Positions 46,892-58,710 are shown, numbered from the stretch's first letter. The stretch is 64,000 nucleotides of DNA from Pseudoxanthomonas suwonensis 11-1 (GCF_000185965.1 NC_014924.1:1302001-1366000), one strand, 5' to 3'. Translations and numbers: made by a program. Notes: generated by a model not told the origin, from the sequence alone.

Positions 46892-47037
46892 TTCGGGATT
46901 GGGGATTCGTGATTCGTGATTCGTGATTCGAAAGAGCAGGACCGGATCCCCCCTCCATTGCCTACTACTGATTTCCGAGAGAGACGCCCCCATGTCACAA
47001 GCTGCTTCCACCAATCCCGAATCCCAAAGCCCGAATC
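46890..47037. repeat. Element with 20-bp inverted repeats spanning the argF'-argG junction
   Basis: GATTCGGGATTGGGGATTCG (46890-46909) is matched at 18 of 20 positions by the reverse complement of 47018-47037. Direct GATTCGT units follow the left arm (46904-46930). The left arm begins on the last two bases of the argF' stop codon; the right arm encodes argG residues about 10-15. The argG Shine-Dalgarno and start lie between the arms. Confidence 0.75.
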
Positions 47038-48236
47038 CCGCGGCAGCCAGTCGCGACATCGTCCTGGCCTTCTCCGGCGGCCTGGACACCAGCTTCTGCG
47101 TGCCCTATCTGAAGGAGCAGGGCTGGAACGTGCACACCGTGTTCGCCGACACCGGCGGCGTGGACGCCGAGGAGCGCGCCTACATCGAGCAGCGCGCCGC
47201 GGAGCTGGGCGTGGCCAGCCACGTCACCATCGACGGCGGCGCCGCGATCTGGAACGGCTTCGTCAAGCCGTTCGTGCAGGCCGGCGAGGGTTACCAGGGC
47301 CAGTACCCGCTACTGGTCTCCGATCGCTACCTGATCGTCGATGCCGCGCTCAAGCGCGCCGCCGAGCTGGGCACCAATGCCATCGCCCACGGCTGCACCG
47401 GCATGGGCAACGACCAGGTCCGCTTCGACCTGGCGGTCAAGGCGCAGGGTGACTATCGCATCGTCGCCCCGATCCGCGAGATCCAGAAGGAACACACCCA
47501 GACCCGCGCCTACGAGCAGAAGTACCTCGAGGAGCGCGGTTTCGAGGTGCGTGCCAAGCAGAAGAGCTACACCATCAACGAGAACCTGCTGGGCGTGACC
47601 ATGTCCGGCGGCGAGATCGACAAGTGGGAAGTGCCCGGCGAAGGCGCCCGCGGCCTGTGCGCGCCGCGTTCGGCCTGGCCGGTCGAGCCGCTGCAGGTGA
47701 CCTTGAAGTTCGTCAAGGGCGAGGCGGTGGAGCTGGACGGCAAGCCGCTGGAAGGCGCGAAGATCCTGGCCCGCCTCAACACCATGTTCGCCCAGTACGG
47801 CGTCGGCCGCGGCATGTACACCGGCGACACCGTGATCGGCCTGAAGGGCCGCATCGTGTTCGAGGCCCCCGGCCTGACCGCGCTGCTGGCCGCGCACCGC
47901 GCGCTGGAAGAGGCGGTGCTGACCAAGCAGCAGAACCGTTTCAAGCCGGAAGTGGCGCGCAAGTGGGTGGAGCTGGTGTACGAAGGCTTCTACCACGACC
48001 CGCTCAAGGCCGACCTGGAAGCCTTCCTGGCTTCGTCGCAGGAGCAGGTCAACGGCGAGGTGGTCCTCGAGACCCGCGGTGGCCGCGTGGACGCGGTGGC
48101 GATCCGTTCGCCGCACATCCTCAGCGCCAAGGGCGCGACCTACGCCCAGTCGGCCGACTGGGGCGTGGAGGAGGCCGAGGGCTTCATCAAGCTGTTCGGC
48201 ATGAGCAGCACCCTGTGGGCCGAGGTCAACCGCTGA
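46992..48236 (+). CDS. argG: Argininosuccinate synthase
   Basis: Joins citrulline and aspartate to argininosuccinate with ATP. The 414-residue protein has [11 protein letters not shown] (PP-loop), [12 protein letters not shown] and the usual C-terminal domain. The first 20 residues (Asn-Pro-Glu-Ser-Gln-Ser-Pro-Asn-Pro) are encoded by a repeat arm and are unlikely to be conserved; the start has GAGAGAG upstream. A GTG-start GNAT gene follows 1 bp after the stop. Confidence 0.96.
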   Translation: MSQAASTNPESQSPNPAAASRDIVLAFSGGLDTSFCVPYLKEQGWNVHTVFADTGGVDAEERAYIEQRAAELGVASHVTIDGGAAIWNGFVKPFVQAGEGYQGQYPLLVSDRYLIVDAALKRAAELGTNAIAHGCTGMGNDQVRFDLAVKAQGDYRIVAPIREIQKEHTQTRAYEQKYLEERGFEVRAKQKSYTINENLLGVTMSGGEIDKWEVPGEGARGLCAPRSAWPVEPLQVTLKFVKGEAVELDGKPLEGAKILARLNTMFAQYGVGRGMYTGDTVIGLKGRIVFEAPGLTALLAAHRALEEAVLTKQQNRFKPEVARKWVELVYEGFYHDPLKADLEAFLASSQEQVNGEVVLETRGGRVDAVAIRSPHILSAKGATYAQSADWGVEEAEGFIKLFGMSSTLWAEVNR

Positions 48237-48237
48237 G

Positions 48238-48702
48238 GTGAGCGAGGCGTCCGCCCGGGTCCTGGTACGCAGCGCCGGCATGGATGACCTGCCGGCGCTG
48301 GCGGCGCTGTTCGACGGCTACCGCGTGTTCTACGGGGAGCCGTCGGACCTGGCGCGCGCCAGCGCGTTCCTGCGCCAGCGCCTGGAGCGCGGCGACTCGC
48401 ACCTGCTGCTTGCGGTGGACGGGCAGGGCATGGCGCTTGGCTTCACCCAGCTCTATCCGCTGTTCACCTCGGTGGGCACCGCACCGATCGAGCTGCTCAA
48501 CGACCTGTTCGTCGCGCCGGAAGCGCGCGGGTGGGGCGTGGGCCGGGCGCTGCTGCGCAAGGCGGCCGAGGATGCGCGGGCGCGGGGCGCGGTGAGGCTC
48601 GAGTTGCAGACCACCGTCGACAACGCCGTCGCCCAGGCGCTGTACGCCAGCGAGGGGTGGGTGCGCGCGGACGGTTTCATTGTTTTCAACAAGGGACTGT
48701 GA
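48238..48702 (+). CDS. GNAT family N-acetyltransferase
   Basis: A 154-residue acetyltransferase with the acetyl-CoA loop near Val-Ala-Pro-Glu-Ala-Arg-Gly-Trp-Gly-Val-Gly-Arg-Ala-Leu-Leu, then Leu-Gln-Thr-Thr-Val-Asp-Asn and Leu-Tyr-Ala-Ser-Glu-Gly-Trp. It starts at GTG one base after argG and is followed with overlap by a second GNAT gene. The substrate is unknown. The true N-acetylglutamate synthase is the fused protein downstream, so this one probably has another role. Confidence 0.85.
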   Translation: MSEASARVLVRSAGMDDLPALAALFDGYRVFYGEPSDLARASAFLRQRLERGDSHLLLAVDGQGMALGFTQLYPLFTSVGTAPIELLNDLFVAPEARGWGVGRALLRKAAEDARARGAVRLELQTTVDNAVAQALYASEGWVRADGFIVFNKGL

Positions 48703-48704
48703 CG

Positions 48705-49148
48705 GTGGCCATGCTGCGTATCAGCGACGACCGCAACGAACTCGATGTCGACCTGGTCCACGGTTTCCTGTCCCGTGAGGCGTACTGGAGCCAGGGCATC
48801 CCGTGGGAGACGGTGGAGCGGGCGATCGCCGGCTCGCTGTGCTTCGGCGGCTACCTCGAAGGCGAGGGCCAGGTGGCCTTCGCCCGCGTCATCACAGACG
48901 GCGCCACCTTCGGCTACCTGGCCGACGTGTTCGTACTGCCGGCACATCGCGGCCGCGGCTACGGCAGGCAGCTGGTGGCCGCGGTGCTGGCCCACCCGCA
49001 ACTGCAGGGCCTGCGCCGTTTCATGCTGGCCACCTCGGACGCGCACGGCCTGTACGCGCAGTTCGGCTTTACGGAGCCGGCGCGGCCGCAGACCCTGATG
49101 GAAATCCTGCGGCCTGGCATCTACCAGTCCGCCGCCGTTACCGCCTGA
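48705..49148 (+). CDS. GNAT family N-acetyltransferase, second copy
   Basis: A 147-residue GNAT protein of a different subgroup: Asp-Val-Phe-Val-Leu-Pro-Ala-His-Arg-Gly-Arg-Gly-Tyr-Gly is the acetyl-CoA site, and Leu-Tyr-Ala-Gln-Phe-Gly-Phe lies near the end. Start is uncertain: GTG at 48699 (overlapping the previous stop as GTGA), GTG at 48705 (8 nt after AAGGGA) or ATG at 48711. I prefer 48705 because of the Shine-Dalgarno distance. Substrate unknown; co-translated in the arg cluster. Confidence 0.82.
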   Translation: MAMLRISDDRNELDVDLVHGFLSREAYWSQGIPWETVERAIAGSLCFGGYLEGEGQVAFARVITDGATFGYLADVFVLPAHRGRGYGRQLVAAVLAHPQLQGLRRFMLATSDAHGLYAQFGFTEPARPQTLMEILRPGIYQSAAVTA

Positions 49149-49160
49149 CAGACAGAGCCC

Positions 49161-50261
49161 ATGACCGACCTGCTGGAATCCACCCTCGCGCACCTTGGCA
49201 AGCTGGTGTCCTTCGACACCCGCAACCCGCCGCGCGCGATCGCCGCCGAAGGCGGCATCTTCGATTACCTGCGCGCGAACCTGCCGGGATTCGACGTGCA
49301 GGTGGTGGACCATGGCGCCGGCGCGGTCAGCCTGTACGCGGTGCGCGGCACGCCGAAGTACCTGTTCAACGTGCACCTGGACACGGTGCCGGATTCGCCG
49401 CACTGGAGCGCGGATCCGCACGTGATGCGCCGCCTGGACGACCGCGTTGTCGGCCTGGGCGTGTGCGACATCAAGGGCGCGGCCGCGGCGCTGGTGGCCG
49501 CGGCCAATGCAGGCGATGGCGATGCCGCCTTCCTGTTCTCCTCCGACGAGGAGGCCAACGATCCGCGCTGCATCGCCGCCTTCCTCGAGCGCGGCGTGCC
49601 CTACGAGGCCATCCTGGTCGCCGAACCCACCATGGGCGAGGCGGTGCTCGCGCACCGGGGAATTTCCTCGGTGCTGATGCGCTTCAAGGGCCGTGCCGGG
49701 CATGCCTCCGGGCAGCAGGACGCGGCCGCCAGCGCGCTGCACCAGGCCGTGCGCTGGGGCGATCGCGCGCTTGACCACGTGCAGTCGCTGGCGCATGCGC
49801 GTTTTGGCGGGCTGACCGGCCTGCGCTTCAACATCGGCCGCATCGAAGGCGGGATCAAGGCCAACATGATCGCGCCGGAGGCGGAGCTGCGCTTCGGCTT
49901 CCGCCCGCTGCCCTCGATGGACGTGGAACAGCTGCTTGCGACCTTCGCCGGTTTCGCAGAGCCGGCCGCCGCGCACTTCGAGGAGACCTTCCGCGGGCCG
50001 AGCCTGCCGTCGGGAGACATCGCGCGCGCCGAGGAACGCCGCCTGGCCGCGCGCGACGTCGCCGATGCGCTGGGCCTGCCGATCGGCAACGCGGTGGACT
50101 TCTGGACCGAGGCCTCGCTGTTCTCGGCCGGCGGCTACACCGCTCTGGTGTACGGCCCGGGCGACATCGCCCAGGCCCATACCGCCGACGAGTTCGTGAC
50201 CCTGGACCAGCTGCGCGGCTATGCCGAATCGGTCCACCACATCATCAACGACCCGCGCTGA
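49161..50261 (+). CDS. argE': N-acetylcitrulline deacetylase
   Basis: Removes acetyl from N-acetylcitrulline, the step that follows AOTCase in xanthomonads. A 366-residue M20-type metalloprotein with His72 and Asp74 (Val-His-Leu-Asp-Thr-Val-Pro), Asp103 (Val-Cys-Asp-Ile-Lys-Gly), Glu130-Glu131 (Ser-Asp-Glu-Glu-Ala-Asn-Asp) and the Gly-Arg-Ala-Gly-His-Ala-Ser lid, giving a two-metal site. Gene order next to argF' and argB/A supports acetylcitrulline over acetylornithine. Confidence 0.92.
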   Translation: MTDLLESTLAHLGKLVSFDTRNPPRAIAAEGGIFDYLRANLPGFDVQVVDHGAGAVSLYAVRGTPKYLFNVHLDTVPDSPHWSADPHVMRRLDDRVVGLGVCDIKGAAAALVAAANAGDGDAAFLFSSDEEANDPRCIAAFLERGVPYEAILVAEPTMGEAVLAHRGISSVLMRFKGRAGHASGQQDAAASALHQAVRWGDRALDHVQSLAHARFGGLTGLRFNIGRIEGGIKANMIAPEAELRFGFRPLPSMDVEQLLATFAGFAEPAAAHFEETFRGPSLPSGDIARAEERRLAARDVADALGLPIGNAVDFWTEASLFSAGGYTALVYGPGDIAQAHTADEFVTLDQLRGYAESVHHIINDPR

Positions 50262-50316
50262 CACCGGCCAATCCCGTCCCGGCGCTGCCGGTTCTTCCCC
50301 TTTCCGAAACCCGACC

Positions 50317-51648
50317 GTGAACGTTCCCGCCACCCCGACCCAGATCCAGACCCGCCAGACCATCGTCCGCCTGCTGTCCAGCATGGCCAGCGCCAAGGAG
50401 ATCAGCCAGTACCTCAAGCGCTTCTCCCAGGTCGACGCCAAGCGCTTCGCGGTGGTGAAGGTCGGTGGCGCGGTACTGCGCGACGAGCTGGAGGACCTGA
50501 CCTCCTCGCTGGCCTTCCTGCAGGAGGTCGGGCTGACCCCGATCGTGCTGCACGGCGCCGGCCCGCAGCTGGATGCCGAACTGTCGGCGGCGGGCATCGA
50601 GAAGCAGACCGTCAACGGCCTGCGCGTGACCTCGCCCGAAGCGTTGGCGATCGTGCGCCGCGTGTTCCAGGCCTCAAACCTCAAGCTGGTCGAGGCGCTC
50701 CAGCGTAACGGCGTGCGCGCCACCTCGATCACCGGCGGCGTGTTCGAGGCCGATTACATGGATCGCGACACCTACGGCCTGGTCGGCGAGGTGAAGAAGG
50801 TCAACCTTGCGCCGATCGAGGCCAGCCTCAACGCCGGCTCGATCCCGGTGATCACCAGCCTGGGTGAGACTCCCTGCGGCCAGATCCTCAACATCAACGC
50901 CGACTTCGCCGCCAACGAGCTGGTGCGCGAATTGCAGCCTTACAAGATCATCTTCCTTACCGGCACCGGCGGCCTGCTCGACGAGAACGGCCGGATCATC
51001 GATTCGATCAACCTGTCTACCGAGTACGAGCACCTGATCCGGCAGCCGTGGATCCATGGCGGCATGAAGGTCAAGATCGAGCAGATCAAGGACCTGCTGG
51101 ACAGCCTGCCGCTGGAGTCGTCGGTGTCGATCACCCGCCCGGCGGACCTGGCCAAGGAGCTGTTCACCCACAAGGGTTCGGGCACCCTGGTGCGGCGCGG
51201 CGAGCGCGTGCTGCGGGTGGAGTCGTGGAAGGACCTGGACCTGGCCGGCATGAAGACGCTGATCGAGTCCAGCTTCGGTCGCGAGCTGGTGCCGGACTAC
51301 TTCGAGCGCACCGACCTGCTGCGCGCCTACGTGAGCGAGAACTACCGTGCCGCGGTGATCCTGGTGCGCACCCCCGAAGGCGTGTACCTGGACAAGTTCG
51401 CGGTGCTGGACGACGCCCAGGGCGAAGGCCTCGGCCGCGCGGTCTGGAACCTGATGCGCGAGGAGACGCCGCAGCTGTTCTGGCGCTCGCGCCACAACAA
51501 CCAGGTCAACATCTTCTACTACGCCGAGTCCGACGGCTGCATCAAGCAAGAGAAGTGGAAAGTGTTCTGGTACGGCATCACCGGCTTCGACCATATCGAG
51601 CGCTGCGTGGCCCACTGCGCCACCCGCCAGCCCACCCTGGTCGGCTGA
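50317..51648 (+). CDS. argB: Bifunctional N-acetylglutamate synthase/kinase
   Basis: Carries the first two steps of arginine synthesis in one 443-residue chain. The N-terminal part is an amino-acid kinase ([23 protein letters not shown]), and the C-terminal ~150 residues are a DUF619/vertebrate-like NAT domain ([19 protein letters not shown]). The fusion is the form known from Xanthomonas and Maricaulis. It starts at GTG. Arginine probably inhibits it as in the related enzymes. Confidence 0.95.
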   Translation: MNVPATPTQIQTRQTIVRLLSSMASAKEISQYLKRFSQVDAKRFAVVKVGGAVLRDELEDLTSSLAFLQEVGLTPIVLHGAGPQLDAELSAAGIEKQTVNGLRVTSPEALAIVRRVFQASNLKLVEALQRNGVRATSITGGVFEADYMDRDTYGLVGEVKKVNLAPIEASLNAGSIPVITSLGETPCGQILNINADFAANELVRELQPYKIIFLTGTGGLLDENGRIIDSINLSTEYEHLIRQPWIHGGMKVKIEQIKDLLDSLPLESSVSITRPADLAKELFTHKGSGTLVRRGERVLRVESWKDLDLAGMKTLIESSFGRELVPDYFERTDLLRAYVSENYRAAVILVRTPEGVYLDKFAVLDDAQGEGLGRAVWNLMREETPQLFWRSRHNNQVNIFYYAESDGCIKQEKWKVFWYGITGFDHIERCVAHCATRQPTLVG

Positions 51649-51649
51649 A

Positions 51650-52254
51650 ATGGACGCCGCGTCCCTGCAGGCCTGGCGCGAGGCGCCCGTTCTGGCGGGA
51701 GGCCACGCCGTGCTTGAGCCGCTCTCGCCGGCCCACGCCGATGCCTTGCGCGTGGTCTCGGAGGAGGGCGGCCTGCACCGGCTCTGGTACACCAACGTGC
51801 CGGCACCCGACCGGGTCGATGCGTTCATCGATGCCGCGCTGGAAGCGCAGGCCGGGGGCAGGGTGCTGGCCTTCGCCGTGCGCGATGCCGCCGGCGAGGT
51901 GGTCGGCACCACCCGCATGTACGGGCTCGATCCCGAGGTGCCGCGGCTGGCCATCGGCTATACCTGGTACGCGCCGCGGGTGCAGCGTACCGGGGTCAAT
52001 ACCGAGTGCAAGCTGATGCTGCTGCAGCACGCCTTCGAGGCGATGGGCTGCGCCTCGGTCTACTTCGAGACCAGCTGGTTCAACCAGCGCTCGCGCCAGG
52101 CCATCGCCCGGCTTGGCGCGAAGCAGGACGGTGTCCTGCGCAACCACAGGCGGCACGCCGACGGGACGCTGCGCGATACCGTCGTGTTCTCCATCCTCGA
52201 CACCGAATGGCCGGGGGTGCGCAGCCACCTCCGCTCCCGACTGGATTCACACGC

Positions 52255-52258
<4 letters not shown>
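51650..52258 (+). CDS. GNAT family N-acetyltransferase (RimJ/RimL-like)
   Basis: A 202-residue acetyltransferase with [16 protein letters not shown] as the acetyl-CoA region and the RimJ/L-like '[57 protein letters not shown]'. It starts 1 bp after the argB stop and its stop overlaps argC's start (ATGA), so it is inside the operon. Substrate unknown. Confidence 0.87.
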
Positions 52259-53218
<960 letters not shown>

Positions 53219-53226
<8 letters not shown>

Positions 53227-54514
53227 TTTGCTGTGGCAGAAGCCCGGCGTGGCGGTGGACGCGCAGATCCAGCGCTTCCTCGCCGGCGACGACGTGATCC
53301 TGGACCGCGAATTCTTCCTGCACGACATCGCCGCCAGCACCGCGCACGCGGAAGGGCTGCAGCGCATCGGCATCCTTTCGGCCGACGAGCTGGAAGGCCT
53401 CAAGCGCGAGCTGGCGATCCTCGCCGACGATTTCCGCAACGGTGCCTTCGTCCTGGACGAAAGCTACGAGGACTGCCACTCGGCGATCGAGGCGCGCCTG
53501 ACCGAGCGCCTGGGCGATGCCGGCCGCAAGATCCACACCGGCCGCAGCCGCAACGACCAGATCCTGGTGGCGACCCGCCTGTGGCTGAAGGAGAAGCTGG
53601 CGCGCGTGGCGCAGCTGTCGCGCGAGGTCGCGCGGGTGGCGCTGGACCGCGCCGCCGCAGAGAAGGACCTGCCGATCCCGGGCTATACCCACATCCAGCG
53701 CGCCGTGGTGTCCTCGGCGGGCATGTGGTGGGCCGGCTGGGCCGAGGCCTTCATCGACGACGCCATCCGCGCCACCGACACCCTCGAGCTGGTCGACTGC
53801 AACCCGCTGGGCACGGCCGCCGGCTACGGCGTCAACCTCAAGCTGGACCGCGAGCACACCACCTCCGCGCTCGGTTTCGCGCGCATGCAGGTCAGCCCGG
53901 TCTACGCCCAGCTGTCGCGCGGCAAGTTCGAGCTAGCGGCGCTGGAAGCGCTCGGCAGCGCAACCCTGGACCTGCGCCGCCTGGCCTGGGACTTGTCGCT
54001 GTACACCACCGCCGAGTTCGGCTTCGTCTCGCTGCCGGCTCAGTACACCACCGGCAGTTCGATCATGCCGAACAAGCGCAACCCGGACGTGATCGAGCTG
54101 ATGCGTGCCACCCACGCCAGCGTGGCCGCCGCGCGCACCGAGATCGAGCAGCTGCTGTCGCTGCCATCGGGTTACCAGCGCGACCTGCAGTCCTCCAAGG
54201 GCGCGATCGTGCATGGCTTCGGCCGTGGCCTGGCCGCGCTGGAGCTGCTGCCGGCGCTGCTGGCCAACCTGGAATGGCGCGAGGAGAAGCTGCGCGCGGC
54301 GATCGACTCGGGCATGTACGCCACCGACGTGGCGGTCGAGGCGGCCATCGCCGGCGTGCCGTTCCGCGAGGCCTACAAGGCCGCCGCCGCCAGCGCCGAC
54401 ACGGCGGGGCAGGGGCGCACGCCGGAAGGCAGCCTGGCCGCGCGCACCTCGCCCGGCGCGGCCGCGGACCTGCGCCTGGCCGAGCTGGAAGCGCGCTGGT
54501 CCGCGCTGGCCTGA
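53219..54514 (+). CDS. argH: Argininosuccinate lyase
   Basis: Splits argininosuccinate to arginine and fumarate. The 431-residue protein has the superfamily signature [12 protein letters not shown], and Asp-Cys-His-Ser-Ala-Ile-Glu and Thr-Gly-Arg-Ser-Arg-Asn-Asp-Gln. An in-frame GTG 6 bp upstream touches the AAGGAG site, so the ATG with a 6-nt gap is the better start. Last arg gene; a long palindrome follows before the yciI-like gene. Confidence 0.97.
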
Positions 54515-54522
54515 TCCAACCC

Positions 54523-54549
54523 GCTGGCCGGTGCAATGCACCGGCCAGC
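54523..54549. repeat. 27-bp near-perfect palindrome after argH
   Basis: GCTGGCCGGTGCA-A-TGCACCGGCCAGC: 13-bp arms with one central base, 8 bp past the argH stop. No T-run. It separates the arg genes from yciI-proB-proA and may act as partial terminator or mRNA-stability hairpin. Confidence 0.8.
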
Positions 54550-54617
54550 ACAGTGACAAGCGGGCAGCCAGCTGCCCGTGGCAGTGCCCCGGGGATCGCC
54601 GACAGGATGGAAGCACC

Positions 54618-54890
54618 ATGAAGCACTACCTCGTCATCGCCATGCGCCGGCCGGGCTTCGACCCGGACGTGGTCGCACCGCACCTGGCATACCTGGACGA
54701 CCTGCACGCGCGCGGCCTGCTGGCCAGCTCCGGCGGCTTCGCCGACGGCAGCGGCGGCGCATACGTGCTGCAGGGCGTGGACAGCCTGGCCGAGGCCCAG
54801 GCCATCGCCGATGCCGATCCGCTGGTGCTGACCGGCAATTCCGACCTCACCGTGCGCGAGTGGAAGCTCGCCGACCGGGGCGGGCGCTGA
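54618..54890 (+). CDS. YciI family protein
   Basis: A 90-residue ferredoxin-like fold protein with His-x-Tyr-Leu-Val at the start, His-Leu-Ala-Tyr-Leu-Asp-Asp-Leu, Leu-Leu-Ala-Ser-Ser-Gly-Gly-Phe and the Asp-Pro-Leu-Val site of YciI proteins. These are often dehydrochlorinase-like or binding partners; the biological role is unclear. It lies 3 bp before proB and so is translationally linked to it. Confidence 0.87.
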   Translation: MKHYLVIAMRRPGFDPDVVAPHLAYLDDLHARGLLASSGGFADGSGGAYVLQGVDSLAEAQAIADADPLVLTGNSDLTVREWKLADRGGR

Positions 54891-54893
54891 CCC

Positions 54894-56045
54894 ATGGGCA
54901 ACGATTCCCTGTCCCTGCAGGCCATCCCGTCCTGGCGCCGCGCGGTGCTCAAGGTCGGCAGCAGCCTGCTGGCCGCCGACGGCGGCGGTGGACTGTCGCC
55001 GCGCTTCGCCCTGGGCCTGGCCCAGTTCGTGTCCTCCTCGGTACTGGCCGGCCGCGAGGTGGTGATCGTGTCCTCCGGCGCGGTCGCCGCCGGCCGCGCC
55101 ATCCTGCCGCGCGCGGCCGAGGCCGGCGCCGCCATGGCCCAGCGCCAGGCGCTGGCCGCGCTTGGCCAGGCGCGCCTGATCGAGCTGTGGCAGCGCTTCT
55201 TCGAGCGTCCGGTGGCGCAGGTGCTGCTGACCCACGACGACCTGCGCAACCGCCGCCGCTACCTCAACGCCCGCGCCACGCTCAAGGAGCTGCTGGCACT
55301 GGGCACGCTGCCGGTGGTCAACGAGAACGACACCGTCTCGGTGGACGAGCTCAAGCTCGGCGACAACGACAACCTGGCCGCGATCGTCGCCGCCCTGATC
55401 GACGCGGACGTGCTGTTCATCGCCACCGACATCGACGGCCTGTACGACGCCAACCCGCGCACGAACCCCGGCGCGAAGCTGCTGCCCGAGGTGCTGGAGC
55501 TCGGCCCCGAGGTGCTGGCCATGGCCGGCGGCAGCGGCAGCGCGGTCGGTACCGGCGGCATGCGCACCAAGCTCGAGGCCGCGGCCAAGGCCGGCGCGGC
55601 CGGCATCGACACCGTGCTGTTCAACGGGCGTCGCCCGGAAGTGGTGCGCGAGCTGGTCCATGACCGCCTGCACGGCACCCGCATCCGCGCCGCGCGCAGC
55701 CGCATCGCCGCGCGCAAGTACTGGTTGCGGCACGCGCCGCTGGAGCGTGGCGCGCGCATCGTGGTCGATGCCGGCGCCGCCGGTGCGCTGGCCGGCAAGG
55801 GCGCCTCGCTGCTGCCGGGCGGCGTGCTCGCGGCCGAGGGCGAGTTCCGCCGCGGCGACATGGTCGAAGTGGTGGTGCGCGGCCAGGCTGGTGACAGTGC
55901 GATCGCCCGCGGCATCAGCCAGTACTCGGCGGTGGACGTCGGCCGGATCGCCGGCCGCCACTCGCGCGACATCGAATCCATCCTGGGCTACAACTACGGC
56001 GGCAACGTCATCCACCGCGACGACCTGGTGCTGCTGGGGTCGTGA
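54894..56045 (+). CDS. proB: Glutamate 5-kinase
   Basis: First enzyme of proline synthesis (glutamate to glutamyl-5-phosphate). The 383-residue protein has the amino-acid-kinase domain (Val-Leu-Lys-Val-Gly-Ser-Ser-Leu-Leu; Val-Ser-Ser-Gly-Ala-Val-Ala-Ala-Gly; Asn-Glu-Asn-Asp-Thr-Val-Ser-Val-Asp; Gly-Thr-Gly-Gly-Met-Arg-Thr-Lys) and a C-terminal PUA domain from about residue 275. Proline should inhibit it. proA follows 62 bp downstream. Confidence 0.97.
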   Translation: MGNDSLSLQAIPSWRRAVLKVGSSLLAADGGGGLSPRFALGLAQFVSSSVLAGREVVIVSSGAVAAGRAILPRAAEAGAAMAQRQALAALGQARLIELWQRFFERPVAQVLLTHDDLRNRRRYLNARATLKELLALGTLPVVNENDTVSVDELKLGDNDNLAAIVAALIDADVLFIATDIDGLYDANPRTNPGAKLLPEVLELGPEVLAMAGGSGSAVGTGGMRTKLEAAAKAGAAGIDTVLFNGRRPEVVRELVHDRLHGTRIRAARSRIAARKYWLRHAPLERGARIVVDAGAAGALAGKGASLLPGGVLAAEGEFRRGDMVEVVVRGQAGDSAIARGISQYSAVDVGRIAGRHSRDIESILGYNYGGNVIHRDDLVLLGS

Positions 56046-56107
56046 GCATGCGCGGCCGCCCAGCGGGACGCGCGGCGGCCTGATCCAAACCATCGCAGGG
56101 ACCCGAC

Positions 56108-57379
56108 ATGAGCGACATCAAGACCCAGGCGCTGGAGGCGCGCGAAGCCGCGCTGGCCATCGCCCAGCTGTCCACCACCGGAAAGGACGCGCTGCTGCGC
56201 GCCATGGCCGATGCGCTGGAGGCTGACGCCGCCACCATCCTCGAGGCCAATGCGCGCGACATCGAGGCCGCCGCGGCCAAGGGCGTGGGCAGCGCGATGC
56301 AGGACCGCCTGCGCCTGGATGCGAAGCGCCTCAAGGGCGTGGCCGATGCGCTGCGCGAAGTCGCCGGGCTGCCCGACCCGGTGGCCCAGGTCACCCGCGC
56401 CTACGACCGCCCCAACGGCATCCATGTCGAGCGCGTGCGCGTGCCGCTGGGCGTGATCGCGATGATCTACGAGGCGCGCCCGAACGTGACCGCCGATGCC
56501 GCGGCGCTGTGCCTGAAGGCCGGCAACGCGGTGATCCTGCGCGGCGGCTCGGAGGCGATCCATTCCAATACCGCCATCGCCGCCTCGCTCAAGCGCGCCC
56601 TGCGCGAGGCCGGGCTGCCGGAGGCGGTGGTGACCCTGGTCGAGGACCTGCGCCGCGAGACCATCCTCGAGCTGATCCAGCTCAACGACATCGTCGACCT
56701 GGTGATCCCGCGCGGCGGCGAGGGCCTGATCCGGTTCGTGGCCGAACACGCACGGGTGCCGGTGATCAAGCACTACAAGGGCGTCTGCCACCAGTACGTG
56801 GACGCGCCGGCCGATCTCGGCCTGGCCTTGGATCTGCTGGTCGATGGCAAGGTCTCGCGTCCGGCCGCGTGCAACTCGCTGGAGACCCTGCTGGTCCACG
56901 CCGACGTGGCCGCCTCGTTCCTGCCACGTGCCGCGCGCGAACTGCGCGAGCGCGGGGTCGAGCTGCGGGGGTGCGAGCGCAGCCGGGCGATCGTGCCGGA
57001 CCTGGTGGTGGCCACCGAGGACGACTACGCCGCCGAATACCTGGACCTGGTCCTGGCCGTGCGCGTAGTCGACGACCTGGAGGAGGCCATCGCCCACATC
57101 CAGCGTTACACCTCCGACCATACCGAGGTGATCGTCACCGCCGATGCCAGCCATGCCGAGCGCTTCGTCCAGGCGCTGCGCTCGGCGGTGATCATGGTCA
57201 ACGCGTCCTCGCGCTTCTCCGACGGCGGCGAGCTCGGCCTGGGCGCGGAGATCGGCATCTCCACCACGCGCCTGCACAGCTACGGCCCGATGGGCCTGGA
57301 GGCGTTGACGGTGGAGCGCTTCGTGGTGCGCGGCGAGGGCCAGGTGCGCCATCCGGACCTGCTGGCGCAGCCGGACTGA
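56108..57379 (+). CDS. proA: Gamma-glutamyl phosphate reductase
   Basis: Reduces glutamyl-5-phosphate to glutamate semialdehyde with NADPH. The 423-residue protein has the catalytic Cys in [21 protein letters not shown] and Leu-Arg-Gly-Gly-Ser-Glu-Ala. It ends the arg/pro cluster, and a convergent hairpin follows. Confidence 0.97.
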   Translation: MSDIKTQALEAREAALAIAQLSTTGKDALLRAMADALEADAATILEANARDIEAAAAKGVGSAMQDRLRLDAKRLKGVADALREVAGLPDPVAQVTRAYDRPNGIHVERVRVPLGVIAMIYEARPNVTADAAALCLKAGNAVILRGGSEAIHSNTAIAASLKRALREAGLPEAVVTLVEDLRRETILELIQLNDIVDLVIPRGGEGLIRFVAEHARVPVIKHYKGVCHQYVDAPADLGLALDLLVDGKVSRPAACNSLETLLVHADVAASFLPRAARELRERGVELRGCERSRAIVPDLVVATEDDYAAEYLDLVLAVRVVDDLEEAIAHIQRYTSDHTEVIVTADASHAERFVQALRSAVIMVNASSRFSDGGELGLGAEIGISTTRLHSYGPMGLEALTVERFVVRGEGQVRHPDLLAQPD

Positions 57380-57381
57380 GG

Positions 57382-57414
57382 AAGGCAAGGGCGGCCCCGC
57401 GCCGCCCGCGTGCC
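57382..57414. terminator. Bidirectional hairpin after proA
   Basis: AGGCA-a-GGGCGGC-cccgc-GCCGCCC-gcg-TGCCT between convergent proA and the MFS gene. GC-rich stem, no T-run. Confidence 0.65.
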
Positions 57415-57418
57415 TGGA

Positions 57419-58669
57419 TTACCAGCGGTCCTCGAGCCAGGCCGGACGGCAGGCCAGCACGGCACCGCAAAGCATCAGGCCCACGCACACGGCGAGGAAC
57501 AGGAACGACGCGCCCCAGCCATGGGTGCGCGCGTGCAGCAGGCCGAACAGCAGCGGACCCAGGCAGCTGAGCGCATAGCCCACGCCCTGGGCGAAGCCGG
57601 ACAGCGCGGCCGAGCCTGCCGGGGAGCGCGTGCGCAGGTTCACCAGGGTCAGCGCCAGCGGGAAGGTGCCCGGGCCCAGCCCCAGCAGCGAGACCCACAG
57701 CACCGGCGCGGCCAGCGGCGCCCAGTAGAGCCCGGCGAAACCGGCAAGGTGGCAGGCGGCGCAGAGCACCGCGATTGGCAGCGGGTTGCGCATGCGCGCG
57801 GCCAGCGACGGCATCACCAGCGCACTGGCCAGCCCCAGCGCCGAGAACAGGGCCAGCATCGTGCCGCCGAAGGCAGCGCTGGTCCCGGCCTCGACCATCA
57901 GCCCGGGCAGCCAGGTGAACAACGCATAGGTCACCAGCGAGGTCATGCCGAACATCAGGGCCATGCCCCAGCCCAGGCCGGTCTTCCACACCCGGCCACG
58001 CATGGCCGGTGCGGCCAGCTCCGGCGCCTCGTCGCCGGAGCGCACGGCCTGGTCGTGCAGCCGCGCCAGCGGGTTGCGCGGGTCGCGCTCGCGCCGCAGC
58101 ACCGCCAGCCAGGGCAGCAGGGCGGCGACCGCCAGCAGGCTCCACAGGCCCATCGACACGCGCCAGCCGGCCGCGGCGGCCACGGGAACGGCCAGCAGCG
58201 CTGGCAGGATGGTGCCTACCTGCAGCACGGTGATGTAGACCGAACTGAGCGTGCCGACGCGATCAGGGAAGTAGCGCTTCACCAGCGGCGGCAGGATCAC
58301 GTTGCCGATGCCCATGCCGGCCAGGGCCACGGCCGAAGCGACCAGCAGGGACCCGCTGGAGCCGCTCAGGGAGCGCCACAGCAGTCCGGTGGCAGCCAGG
58401 GCCATGGACAGCACCGCGGTGCGCTCCAGGCCCAGCCTGTGCGCCAGGCGGGGGGTGCCGACGCCGGCGGCGGCGAAGGCCGCGGTGGGAACCATGCCGA
58501 GCACGCCGGCCAGCGCCGGGCCGAAGCCGAATTCGCGGCCCAGCACGTCCAGCAGCGGCGTGACCGAGGTGACCGCGGTGCGCAGGTTGAAGGCGGCCAG
58601 CACGATGCCGGCCAGCACCAGCGCCCGCCCAGGGATCCTGGTGGCACCGGCGGAAGGGGAAGCGTGCAT
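57419..58669 (-). CDS. MFS transporter (CynX/NimT-like)
   Basis: A 416-residue inner-membrane transporter with about 12 helices. Early [13 protein letters not shown] and [12 protein letters not shown], and the central [10 protein letters not shown], are typical of the CynX/NimT group (cyanate and 2-nitroimidazole transporters). Substrate unknown here. It is convergent with proA; a tRNA-Pro gene lies 84 bp upstream. Confidence 0.85.
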   Translation of the reverse strand: MHASPSAGATRIPGRALVLAGIVLAAFNLRTAVTSVTPLLDVLGREFGFGPALAGVLGMVPTAAFAAAGVGTPRLAHRLGLERTAVLSMALAATGLLWRSLSGSSGSLLVASAVALAGMGIGNVILPPLVKRYFPDRVGTLSSVYITVLQVGTILPALLAVPVAAAAGWRVSMGLWSLLAVAALLPWLAVLRRERDPRNPLARLHDQAVRSGDEAPELAAPAMRGRVWKTGLGWGMALMFGMTSLVTYALFTWLPGLMVEAGTSAAFGGTMLALFSALGLASALVMPSLAARMRNPLPIAVLCAACHLAGFAGLYWAPLAAPVLWVSLLGLGPGTFPLALTLVNLRTRSPAGSAALSGFAQGVGYALSCLGPLLFGLLHARTHGWGASFLFLAVCVGLMLCGAVLACRPAWLEDRW

Positions 58670-58710
58670 GCGTGATGGCCTCGCGGCTGCGGTTTCCGGA
58701 TCCCGGAAAG

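Noticed and set aside
57410..58675. A long plus-strand frame opposite the MFS gene
   Set aside because: Gln/Gly/Ala/Arg-rich shadow of a well-marked MFS gene; no start signal or domain.
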